DNA of 55,681 nt from Flammeovirgaceae bacterium (lineage in GTDB: Bacteria; Bacteroidota; Bacteroidia; Cytophagales; Cyclobacteriaceae): contig JAJTGQ010000069.1 of NCBI GenBank assembly GCA_021299455.1, positions 1 through 55,681 on the forward strand, given 5' to 3'. Numbering within the stretch: the stretch's first letter is position 1; each line of letters begins with the position of its first letter. The notes under the pieces were generated by a model that made no database searches, was not told the DNA's origin, and was given only the letters and a program-made list of their open reading frames with translations. Both the position numbers and the translations under genes were made by a program. Of the stretch, positions 35,940 through 43,641 are shown piece after piece.

Positions 35940-36212
35940 TCACAGGGGGATCAGATTAACAACTTCAATCAGCCGGATTTCAGGAACAGATTTTCTAACG
36001 GCTTCCTCAACCCCGGCTTTAAACGTCATCGAAGACATTTTGCAACTACCGCAGTTGCCCGTAAACTCCAACTTGAGAATGTGATCGTGACTGATATCTA
36101 ACACCTTCACGTTGCCTCCGTCTGCCAATAAATAGGGCCGAATGGAGTCAAGAGACGCTTCAACACGGTCATTTAGTTCCTCTCTTTTTGATTTCTTTTC
36201 CACGCTGGTCAT
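35940..36212 (-). CDS. NifU-like C-terminal domain Fe-S protein
   Basis: A 90-residue protein equal to the NifU/NfuA C-terminal domain. The CxxC motif is GNCGSCKMS, which binds or passes on a [4Fe-4S] cluster between two monomers. Typical framing is seen: LDSIRPYLLADGGNVKVLDI before and MTFKAGVEEAVRKSVPEI after the cysteines. The start overlaps the mrp stop by 4 nt (ATGA), so the two are made together. Confidence 0.94.
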   Translation of the reverse strand: MTSVEKKSKREELNDRVEASLDSIRPYLLADGGNVKVLDISHDHILKLEFTGNCGSCKMSSMTFKAGVEEAVRKSVPEIRLIEVVNLIPL

Positions 36213-37303
36213 ACGGCTATTTCCACTTTTTTGGTTGTATCAAAGGTAGCATTTCGAATGGCAACCTGCCGAGCAAGGCTTTCGGCCAAGTGAGTAAAAG
36301 CCAACGCAGTGGCGCCACCCTTCATGACAGCTGGCAGCCCGCTATCACCGCTTTCGCGGATGGATTGTACCAATGGAATCTGCCCGAGGAACGGCACATT
36401 GAACTTTTCCGCCAGGTTTTTTCCACCATCTTTTCCGAATATAAAGTACTTACTGTCAGGAAGTTCTTCCGGGGTGAAATAGGCCATGTTTTCAATTACC
36501 CCCAATACCGGAACATTGATGGAAGGTTGTTTGAACATTGCCAGTCCTTTCACCGCATCCGCCAAGGCCACTTTTTGTGGTGTCGTAACAATGATGGCCC
36601 CCGTTACCGGAACCGTTTGGACAAGAGTCAGGTGAATATCGCTGGTGCCAGGAGGCAAATCGATCAATAAATAGTCTAAATCGCCCCAAATGGTGTCGCC
36701 AATAAACTGTTTCAGGGCAGAACTTGCCATAGGCCCGCGCCAAACCACCGCACTCTCTGGCGGGGAGAGAAATCCGATGGACATCAATTTAACGCCATAC
36801 TGTTCCAACGGCATTATTAAATTCTTGCCGTTGACCACTTTTACTTCCGGTTGCTCACGTTCACAGTTGAACATGACTGGGATGGACGGCCCAAAAATAT
36901 CAGCATCAATCAATCCGACTTTGGCTCCCGACTGCGCCAGCGCAACGGCCAGATTTGTCGTAACAGTAGATTTGCCTACTCCACCTTTGCCGGAGGCGAT
37001 CGCAATGATATTTTTTACGCCTGGTAGTAAAGGGGCATTATCTCTCAAAGTGGTCACTGAAGAAGTCATTAAAATGTTAATGGCTACTTTATCCCCAACC
37101 ACTTTCATAACAGCTTCAAGGCAGTCGCCTTTTATTTTTTCTTTTAGCGGGCAAGCCGGAGTGGTGAGCACAACCGTGAAACTTACTTTATCATCTGACA
37201 CGACTATGTCCTTGATCATATTCAACGAAACCAAATCCTTTTTTAGGTCGGGGTCGTTGACAGTAGAAAGGGCTTGTAAAATGGCTGAATTCGTAATACT
37301 CAT
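36209..37303 (-). CDS. Mrp/NBP35-family Fe-S carrier ATPase
   Basis: A 364-residue carrier ATPase. Residues 1-85 are a MIP18/DUF59 domain. Walker A is the deviant SGKGGVGKS (104-112), followed by Switch I GLIDADIFGPSIP and Walker B LIDLPPGTSD. The C-terminal region GVIENMAYFTPEELPDSKYFIFG aligns with the place where most Mrp proteins carry a CPxC cluster motif, and no cysteine is present there. The family still moves Fe-S clusters in Bacteroidota, but how a cluster is held here is unclear. It is co-transcribed with the NifU-like gene. Confidence 0.92.
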   Translation of the reverse strand: MSITNSAILQALSTVNDPDLKKDLVSLNMIKDIVVSDDKVSFTVVLTTPACPLKEKIKGDCLEAVMKVVGDKVAINILMTSSVTTLRDNAPLLPGVKNIIAIASGKGGVGKSTVTTNLAVALAQSGAKVGLIDADIFGPSIPVMFNCEREQPEVKVVNGKNLIMPLEQYGVKLMSIGFLSPPESAVVWRGPMASSALKQFIGDTIWGDLDYLLIDLPPGTSDIHLTLVQTVPVTGAIIVTTPQKVALADAVKGLAMFKQPSINVPVLGVIENMAYFTPEELPDSKYFIFGKDGGKNLAEKFNVPFLGQIPLVQSIRESGDSGLPAVMKGGATALAFTHLAESLARQVAIRNATFDTTKKVEIAV

Positions 37304-37389
37304 GGTGTTACAACTATAAACCTTTAAAAGGAAAATTGGTTCGCAAGTTAGAAAGAAAGCGGTTAGCCGGCAGGTGAGACCAACACTTT

Positions 37390-37424
37390 TTGACTAAAAA
37401 TTTGATGGCGAAAGGGTATCTTTG
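37390..37424 (+). promoter_or_regulatory. Bacteroidota-type promoter for dnaG
   Basis: The -7 element TATCTTTG (37417-37424) matches TAnnTTTG exactly. A TTG at 37390-37392 lies 24 nt upstream, at the long end of the usual range. The predicted transcription start (about 37430) falls after an in-frame GTG at 37424, so that GTG cannot be the start codon; this supports the TTG at 37472. Confidence 0.5.
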
Positions 37425-37471
37425 TGGATTATAGAATTTCGAAACCGCCACTCAATAAACTAGTACTCGGC

Positions 37472-39415
37472 TTGATCACTCGCGATACCATTGAAGAAGT
37501 CAAAAATCGCATCGACATTGTAGATGTGATTAGCGATTTTATCACACTCAAGAAATCCGGGGCAAACTACAAGGCGCTGAGCCCGTTTGCGAACGAAAAG
37601 ACACCTTCTTTTTTTGTCGTTCCGGCCAAAGGGATTTTTAAAGACTTTAGCAGCGGGAAAGGAGGGGATGCGTTTTCGTTTGTCATGGAGCACGAGAAGT
37701 TGAGCTATGCCGAAGCCATCCGCTACCTCGCAAAAAAATATGGAGTTGAAATAAAGGAAGATAAGATAAGTGATGAGGGAAAGGCCGAGCAAAGTGAGCG
37801 CGAAGGTCTTTACATACTCATGAACTTCGCTAAAGAGTATTACAAAAACATTCTTCACACCCATGACGAAGGCAAGGGCATTGGTCTCAGCTATTTTCGC
37901 GAACGAGGTTTCACAGATCGCACCATCGAAAAGTTTGAATTGGGATTCGCTTTAGAAGGGTGGGAGTATTTCAGTAAAGAAGCTATTGCAAAAGGTTACA
38001 ATAAGGAACTGCTGGAAAAAACCGGTTTGGTAGTTAGGAAAGAAGATAACCCTGACGGTACGATCAGGACGTATGATCGCTTTCGCGGTCGCGTCATTTT
38101 CCCGGTGCATAATATTTCCGGCAAAGTGATTGCCTTTGGCGCCCGCATGATGGGCAAGGAAAAGAACCAGCCGAAATACATTAATTCACCCGAGACAGAC
38201 ATTTATCATAAAAGCGATGTTCTTTATGGTTTGTATCAGGGAAAGAATGCTATCCGCCAACAGGATGTTTGCTATTTGGTAGAGGGCTATACAGATGTGA
38301 TTTCAATGCATCAATCTGATGTGGAGAATGTGGTGGCTTCCTCGGGCACCGCACTGACAGAGAGCCAAATCAAATTGATACATCGGTTCACTGAGAACGT
38401 AACTGTTTTGTTTGATGGCGACTCAGCCGGTATCAAAGCTGCGTTGCGGGGTATCGATATGATTTTGAAAGGCGGACTCAATGTTCGTGTAGTTTTATTC
38501 CCCGATGGTGAAGATCCCGATAGCTATTCGCGCAAAGTAGGAACCACAGAGTTTCAAAAATTCCTGAAGGAACGCACACAGGATTTTGTTTCGTTTAAAA
38601 CGAGCTTGTATGCCAAAGAGGCGGCCGGAGATCCGATCAAGAAGGCTGAGTCAATCAAAGAAATTGTAACCAGCATCGCTTTGATTCCAGATCCGGTGAA
38701 ACGTTCTGTTTATATTCAAGAGACAAGCAACTTGTTGAAGATGTCTGAACAGGTTTTGCTCAGCGAGTTGAATAAGATTTTAATACAAGAACGCAGAAAG
38801 AACGAAAAAGAGAAACTTCGCGAGCAGGAGGACGAACCAATAGGTGCAGATCCAACAGTGGAGGTTGCGCCCGCTAAGATTGATACACAAAATATGGTGT
38901 ATTATCAGGAACGCGAAACGATCCGTTTACTTTTGAACTACGCTGACAATCAATTAGAAAGCCAGCGACTATCCGATTTTTTGGTGCGCGAATTAGAAGA
39001 TGTGGAATTTGTCAACCCGGTATTCAATGAGATATATCACACCTTCAAAAAAGGTATTGAAGCTGGAGAGCCGTTAGACAATCAGTTTTTTGTCAGAAAG
39101 GGAAGTGAGCAAGTCAAAAGAATGGTTACAGATTTAGTCACTCCACGGTACGAGACCAGTCAGCATTGGGGAGATAAGTTTCACATTTATTTCTCCAAAG
39201 AAGTAGATGTACTGAATGAACTGGCTTTGACTAATGTCTTGCGGCTGAAATTCAGGGTCGTACAGAAAATGATGGAAGATAACTTACAGTTAGTAAAGCA
39301 GGCGGAATTAGCGGATGATTTGGATTTATTAGATAGATCGTTGGAAACACAAACAGGGCTAAAAAAAGCGGAAACAGAACTAGCTGGCCTTTTAGGCATA
39401 GTGGTAGCGAAATAA
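37472..39415 (+). CDS. dnaG: DNA primase DnaG (zinc-binding domain without zinc ligands)
   Basis: Replicative primase that makes RNA primers at the fork. From TTG 37472 the protein has 647 residues. Residues 1-95 align with the CHC2 zinc domain, but all four ligand positions are substituted: Ser37, Ala40, Asp58 and Ser61 (LSPFANEKTPS and KDFSSGKGG). The RNA-polymerase core with TOPRIM motifs is intact: LVEGYTDVI, ASSGTALTE and VLFDGDSAGIKAA. The C-terminal DnaB-interaction region is helical. The TTG start aligns with family N-termini; an in-frame GTG at 37424 would lie in the promoter. Loss of the ligands is, to my knowledge, shared by Flavobacteria and relatives. Confidence 0.93.
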   Translation: MITRDTIEEVKNRIDIVDVISDFITLKKSGANYKALSPFANEKTPSFFVVPAKGIFKDFSSGKGGDAFSFVMEHEKLSYAEAIRYLAKKYGVEIKEDKISDEGKAEQSEREGLYILMNFAKEYYKNILHTHDEGKGIGLSYFRERGFTDRTIEKFELGFALEGWEYFSKEAIAKGYNKELLEKTGLVVRKEDNPDGTIRTYDRFRGRVIFPVHNISGKVIAFGARMMGKEKNQPKYINSPETDIYHKSDVLYGLYQGKNAIRQQDVCYLVEGYTDVISMHQSDVENVVASSGTALTESQIKLIHRFTENVTVLFDGDSAGIKAALRGIDMILKGGLNVRVVLFPDGEDPDSYSRKVGTTEFQKFLKERTQDFVSFKTSLYAKEAAGDPIKKAESIKEIVTSIALIPDPVKRSVYIQETSNLLKMSEQVLLSELNKILIQERRKNEKEKLREQEDEPIGADPTVEVAPAKIDTQNMVYYQERETIRLLLNYADNQLESQRLSDFLVRELEDVEFVNPVFNEIYHTFKKGIEAGEPLDNQFFVRKGSEQVKRMVTDLVTPRYETSQHWGDKFHIYFSKEVDVLNELALTNVLRLKFRVVQKMMEDNLQLVKQAELADDLDLLDRSLETQTGLKKAETELAGLLGIVVAK

Positions 39416-39468
39416 CGGAACTCTTGGTTAGAAAAATTGTTAATAATAGGTAAGGAAAGTAGAAACGA

Positions 39469-40686
39469 ATGAGCGATAAAGTTAAAATTAATACCATTGA
39501 GGAGGCCATCGAGGAAATCAAAAATGGCAAAGTAATCATTGTGGTTGATGATGAAGACCGTGAGAATGAAGGTGACTTCATTTGTGCAGCCGAATCGATC
39601 ACACCAGAAATTGTAAACTTCATGGCGACACACGGCCGAGGTTTGATTTGTGCCTCGCTCAGCGAGGAGCGTTGTGAAGAATTGGGTCTTGAGTTGATGG
39701 TTGGAAAAAATACGGCCGTTTATGAAACTAACTTCACTGTTTCCGTTGATTTGATTGGCCATGGTTGTACCACTGGAATTTCTGCCCATGATCGTTTCAA
39801 GACGATCAAGGCATTAGTAGATCCGGAAACAAAACCTGAAGAGCTGGGTAAACCCGGGCACATTTTTCCACTCAAAGCCAAGAAAGAAGGTGTGCTGAGA
39901 AGAGCAGGTCATACCGAGGCGTCCATAGATTTTGCGCGATTGGCTGGATTTAGATCAGCTGGTGTATTGGTAGAAATTTTGAATGAAGATGGATCGATGG
40001 CCCGATTGCCTGAATTGCAAAAAGTGGCTGAACGATTTAACTTAAAATTGGTAACCATCAAGGATCTCATTGCGTACCGGATGAAGATGGAGAGCCAGGT
40101 GAAAAGACAAGTAGACGTAAACTTGCCAACCATGTTGGGCGATTTTAAGTTGGCAGCATTTGAACAATTAAATACGCACGAGGTTCACATGGCATTAATT
40201 AAAGGAACATGGGAGAAAGATGAACCTGTGATGGTTCGCGTACATTCTTCTTGTGTCACTGGTGATATATTTGGTTCCTGCCGTTGTGACTGTGGCCCTC
40301 AACTGCATAGCGCAATGCGTATGGTTGAAAGAGAAGGCAAGGGCGTTGTGTTGTATATGAAGCAAGAGGGGCGAGGAATTGGTTTATTAAATAAATTGAA
40401 GGCTTACAAACTGCAAGAAGAAGGATTGGACACAGTAGAAGCAAATTTGCAGTTGGGGTTTGATATGGATAATCGCGACTACGGTATTGGTGCTCAAATC
40501 CTACACGATTTAGGCATTCGTAAAATTCGATTGATTACAAACAATCCGAAGAAGCGCGTTGGATTGATGGGTTATGGGCTAGAAATCGTAGAAAACATTG
40601 CCATCGAAATCGTACCCAATCAACACAATGAAAAATATTTACAAACGAAACGAGACAAACTCGGTCATGATATTCTAAAAAAATAA
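39469..40686 (+). CDS. ribBA: bifunctional 3,4-dihydroxy-2-butanone-4-phosphate synthase / GTP cyclohydrolase II (RibBA)
   Basis: Provides both precursors of riboflavin. The 405-residue protein has RibB in the first half ([40 protein letters not shown]) and RibA in the second ([21 protein letters not shown] with the three zinc Cys, KQEGRGIGL). Both active sites are complete. The 53-bp leader is too short to hold an FMN riboswitch. The next gene starts within the stop codon (TAATG-type overlap). Confidence 0.97.
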   Translation: MSDKVKINTIEEAIEEIKNGKVIIVVDDEDRENEGDFICAAESITPEIVNFMATHGRGLICASLSEERCEELGLELMVGKNTAVYETNFTVSVDLIGHGCTTGISAHDRFKTIKALVDPETKPEELGKPGHIFPLKAKKEGVLRRAGHTEASIDFARLAGFRSAGVLVEILNEDGSMARLPELQKVAERFNLKLVTIKDLIAYRMKMESQVKRQVDVNLPTMLGDFKLAAFEQLNTHEVHMALIKGTWEKDEPVMVRVHSSCVTGDIFGSCRCDCGPQLHSAMRMVEREGKGVVLYMKQEGRGIGLLNKLKAYKLQEEGLDTVEANLQLGFDMDNRDYGIGAQILHDLGIRKIRLITNNPKKRVGLMGYGLEIVENIAIEIVPNQHNEKYLQTKRDKLGHDILKK

Positions 40687-41294
40687 TGAAGCGGTATATT
40701 TTTTTCATTTGTTTCATCATCCCTTTCGCTGCAGCTGCTCAACAGTATGCGTTTGAGCTTTGGCACGAAGGCAAAGTCATATTAGAAACCAGTGACACTA
40801 TTAAGGGGTTGCTGAAATATGATATACAGAATGATTTCATACAGGTGAAAAAGCAAAATAAGCTGGAGAGCTTTACTGCACGAAAAGTGTTGGCATTCGA
40901 AATTTTTGATGCTTCAGTGAAACGATATCGTCAATTTTACTCCTTACCCTATTCACAGAACAATACCTATAAGACACCTGTATTTTTTGAACTTCTGTGT
41001 GAAGGTAAACTCACCGTGTTGGCGCGAGAGAAATTGGAGTACCGGACGGTATCTTCTCCATTTTACTATTATGGCACCTATAGCACATTGGTGTTGGTCA
41101 ATCAGTACTATCTCCTCAAACCGAATGGTTCAATTGAAGATTTTGTTGCCCGGAAATCAGACTGGCTAGCGGCTATGGAGAATAAAGAACCGGAAATAAA
41201 GGAATATGCTAAAGTGAATCGATTGGACTTTGATGATAAATATGAATTGGTTCGAATTGTGGACTACTACAATTCTTTATTTGTAAAAAAGTAA
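40686..41294 (+). CDS. exported protein of unknown function
   Basis: A 202-residue product with a signal peptide ([20 protein letters not shown]). The mature protein is a beta-rich domain without recognised motifs (DTIKGLLKYDIQNDFIQVKKQ, FFELLCEGKLTVLAREK) and a helical, charged tail. Related proteins of unknown role are common in Bacteroidota. The ATG shares one base with the ribBA stop and surE starts 2 bp after it, so the three are an operon. Confidence 0.72.
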   Translation: MKRYIFFICFIIPFAAAAQQYAFELWHEGKVILETSDTIKGLLKYDIQNDFIQVKKQNKLESFTARKVLAFEIFDASVKRYRQFYSLPYSQNNTYKTPVFFELLCEGKLTVLAREKLEYRTVSSPFYYYGTYSTLVLVNQYYLLKPNGSIEDFVARKSDWLAAMENKEPEIKEYAKVNRLDFDDKYELVRIVDYYNSLFVKK

Positions 41295-41296
41295 TT

Positions 41297-42076
41297 ATGG
41301 CAAGACCGTTGATTTTGGTTTCTAATGATGATGGCATCACGTCTCGAGGCATTTTGAACCTCGTGAATGTTATGAAAGAGTTGGGTGAAGTGATTGTGGT
41401 AGCGCCTGATGGTCCCCAATCTGGAATGGGCCATGCCATTACGGTAGGTGATACACTACGACTAAATGAATCATTTATTTTTGAAGGCGTTCGTGCGTTT
41501 GAGTGTAGTGGCACGCCCGCTGATTGTATCAAGATGGCCAGGCACTTTGTGTTGAAAGACGAGCGTCAGCCCGATGTTGTAGTAAGTGGAATAAATCACG
41601 GAAGTAATACAAGCATCAGTGTCTTGTACTCGGGAACAATGTCTGCAGCGATTGAAGGTGCCATTGAAGGAGTGCCAGCCATCGGTTTTTCATTGTGCGA
41701 CTACAGCCACAAAGCCGATTTTTCACACACAGCTCCATTTGTAAAAAAAATTACTGAGCAAGTTTTAAAAAAGGGACTTCCTAAAGGTGTTGCCTTGAAC
41801 GTAAATATCCCTGCAAAAAAGAATGACAACATTAAAGGGATTCGAGTTTGTCGTCAGGCAAATGCCAAATGGGTGGAAGAGTTTGACCAGCGCTTTGATC
41901 CTTATGGACGACCGTATTTTTGGATGACCGGTAACTTTGTCAATTTCGACAAGGCAGAAGATAATGACGAGTGGGCTATTGCTAATAATTATGTGTCAGT
42001 GGTGCCTTGCCAGTTTGACTTAACTGCTCATCAGGCAATTGCTCAATTAAATGAAGACTGGGAAATTCTGCGCTAG
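41297..42076 (+). CDS. surE: 5'/3'-nucleotidase SurE
   Basis: Metal-dependent nucleoside monophosphate phosphatase, linked to survival in stationary phase. The 259-residue protein shows the family opening ILVSNDDGI (metal-binding Asp-Asp), APDGPQSGMGHAIT, the SGTPADC motif, VSGINHGSNTS (metal-binding Asn) and YSGTMSAAIEG. Length is normal. It is convergent with the sensor kinase gene, leaving 4 bp between the stops. Confidence 0.96.
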   Translation: MARPLILVSNDDGITSRGILNLVNVMKELGEVIVVAPDGPQSGMGHAITVGDTLRLNESFIFEGVRAFECSGTPADCIKMARHFVLKDERQPDVVVSGINHGSNTSISVLYSGTMSAAIEGAIEGVPAIGFSLCDYSHKADFSHTAPFVKKITEQVLKKGLPKGVALNVNIPAKKNDNIKGIRVCRQANAKWVEEFDQRFDPYGRPYFWMTGNFVNFDKAEDNDEWAIANNYVSVVPCQFDLTAHQAIAQLNEDWEILR

Positions 42077-42080
42077 TTCA

Positions 42081-43556
42081 CTATGTACTAGGCTTAAATG
42101 ACGCAGTAAACGTTGTGCCTATTTGTAAATTGCTTGTCACGGTTACGTTTCCTCCTAACGCCTCACATTGCGTTTTCACTAAGTACAATCCGAGGCCTTT
42201 GCCTTCCACATGATTGTGAAAGCGGCTGTAAAGTGTAAAAATTTTTTGACCATAGGTGTCCAGATCGATCCCAACCCCGTTATCTTTTACCTCCAGAAAA
42301 AAAAGATCTCCACGAAATCCTGATTTTACTTCTACAACAGGTTTTCGATCTGGATGCCGGTACTTGATTGCATTTGATATTAAGTTGATAGCTATACTAT
42401 CTAAGTAAGGCCGTACTGTTCGAATGGTGGGTGCGTCAGAAAAGTCAACGACCAACGTGGTATCTGTTTCTAAAATATCTTTCTCAAGATTCAACTTAAT
42501 CAAGTTCAATTCTTCTGCCAGATCGATTTGCTGAACGGATGAAATTGTATTTTTTCGTATTTCCAGAATTGTGTTTAGATCTTTAACAACACGATCTAGT
42601 TCACGAGCGGATGCAATCAAGTTTTGCTTTACTTTCAATACATCTGCTTCGTCAGTCATTATCTCAAGCAAATTGCCCAAACCTAGAATACGAGCAATAG
42701 GTGCGCGCAGATTATGCGATGACATGAATGCAAACTGCTCCAGCTGTTGATTGTAGTCTACCAGTTCTTTGGTTCTTTTTGAGATTTCAATTTCGAGACC
42801 TTCATTTTTTTCCAACAGTATTTGATGTTGCACCTCGATAACCTTTCGCGCCTCTTCCAGCTTGTGATTCTGTTCCTCTACCGTGTCGCGCTGACTGGCT
42901 AGTTCCTCCTGGCTTTGAACCAACTCTTCATTCTGTGCAGCGATCTCCTCTTTAGAGATGATTAACTTTTCGTTTTGTTGTTCAATTTTTTCTATCAGTG
43001 CATTCTGTTGCCGATCAAAAATATAGGTCAGGGTTAGAATTATGAATTGAAGACCGATGTGTAGAGACGCGGTCAAAAGATTATTACTTGTCATCAGTAA
43101 TTTTGTTGGGATAAACTGGCTAGCATCGACCTGAGTAAATACTACTACTGTAATGAATCCCAACGCCCCCCATAACCACGTAGCCTTTTTACTCAGCAAT
43201 ACCAAACCAAGGATGGGGATTAATGATATCCAAGGCAAAACAAATGAATGAATACCACCCGAGGCAACTGATAGAACCAAGACGATTAGCCAACAAATGA
43301 AAACAAAACTATGAGACGTAACGCGTAATGAAAACAGTTGAAATTTGAACCCAAAAAGCTGAATCAAGAACAAAGCTGTTGAAACCACCATCAGGTATCG
43401 CGCCATCACAAAACCAGTGAAATAGGAAGATATGAAATAGCCAATCGCGAAGCCGATAGAAATCAAAGAAAACTTGATCTGAAGCGATATAAGCCTTGCG
43501 ACTTTATCTGTCGTGTTGGAAAGGGGAGGACTAAAATAGCGCTCTACTGGTGACAT
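42081..43556 (-). CDS. membrane-bound sensor histidine kinase
   Basis: A 491-residue kinase. Residues about 25-190 contain five to six membrane helices with short loops. A long coiled coil follows at about 195-275 (QNEKL, SKEEIAAQNEELVQSQEELA, EARKVIEVQHQ). The dimerisation box is FMSSHNLRAPIARIL (phospho-His), then the N box NLISNAIKYRHP, G1 DNGVGID and G2 GKGLGLYL. SHNLRAP in place of SHDLRTP is usual in Bacteroidota. There is no receiver domain and no response regulator gene nearby. An exact TACATTTG (43583-43576) lies 20 bp before the ATG but without a proper -33. Confidence 0.92.
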   Translation of the reverse strand: MSPVERYFSPPLSNTTDKVARLISLQIKFSLISIGFAIGYFISSYFTGFVMARYLMVVSTALFLIQLFGFKFQLFSLRVTSHSFVFICWLIVLVLSVASGGIHSFVLPWISLIPILGLVLLSKKATWLWGALGFITVVVFTQVDASQFIPTKLLMTSNNLLTASLHIGLQFIILTLTYIFDRQQNALIEKIEQQNEKLIISKEEIAAQNEELVQSQEELASQRDTVEEQNHKLEEARKVIEVQHQILLEKNEGLEIEISKRTKELVDYNQQLEQFAFMSSHNLRAPIARILGLGNLLEIMTDEADVLKVKQNLIASARELDRVVKDLNTILEIRKNTISSVQQIDLAEELNLIKLNLEKDILETDTTLVVDFSDAPTIRTVRPYLDSIAINLISNAIKYRHPDRKPVVEVKSGFRGDLFFLEVKDNGVGIDLDTYGQKIFTLYSRFHNHVEGKGLGLYLVKTQCEALGGNVTVTSNLQIGTTFTASFKPST

Positions 43557-43641
43557 CCTAATCTGGGCTTACATTCAAATGTAATCACAAGCCAGGGTGG
43601 GATTTATTGTTTTTTTGATGATTTTGTGATCATGTAAGAAA

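Noticed and set aside
39416-39468. FMN riboswitch before ribBA
   Set aside because: The 53-bp gap is too short and lacks the conserved RFN element sequences.
43576-43583. Exact TACATTTG before the sensor kinase gene as a full promoter
   Set aside because: The -33 TTG is missing, so it is mentioned only in the gene entry.
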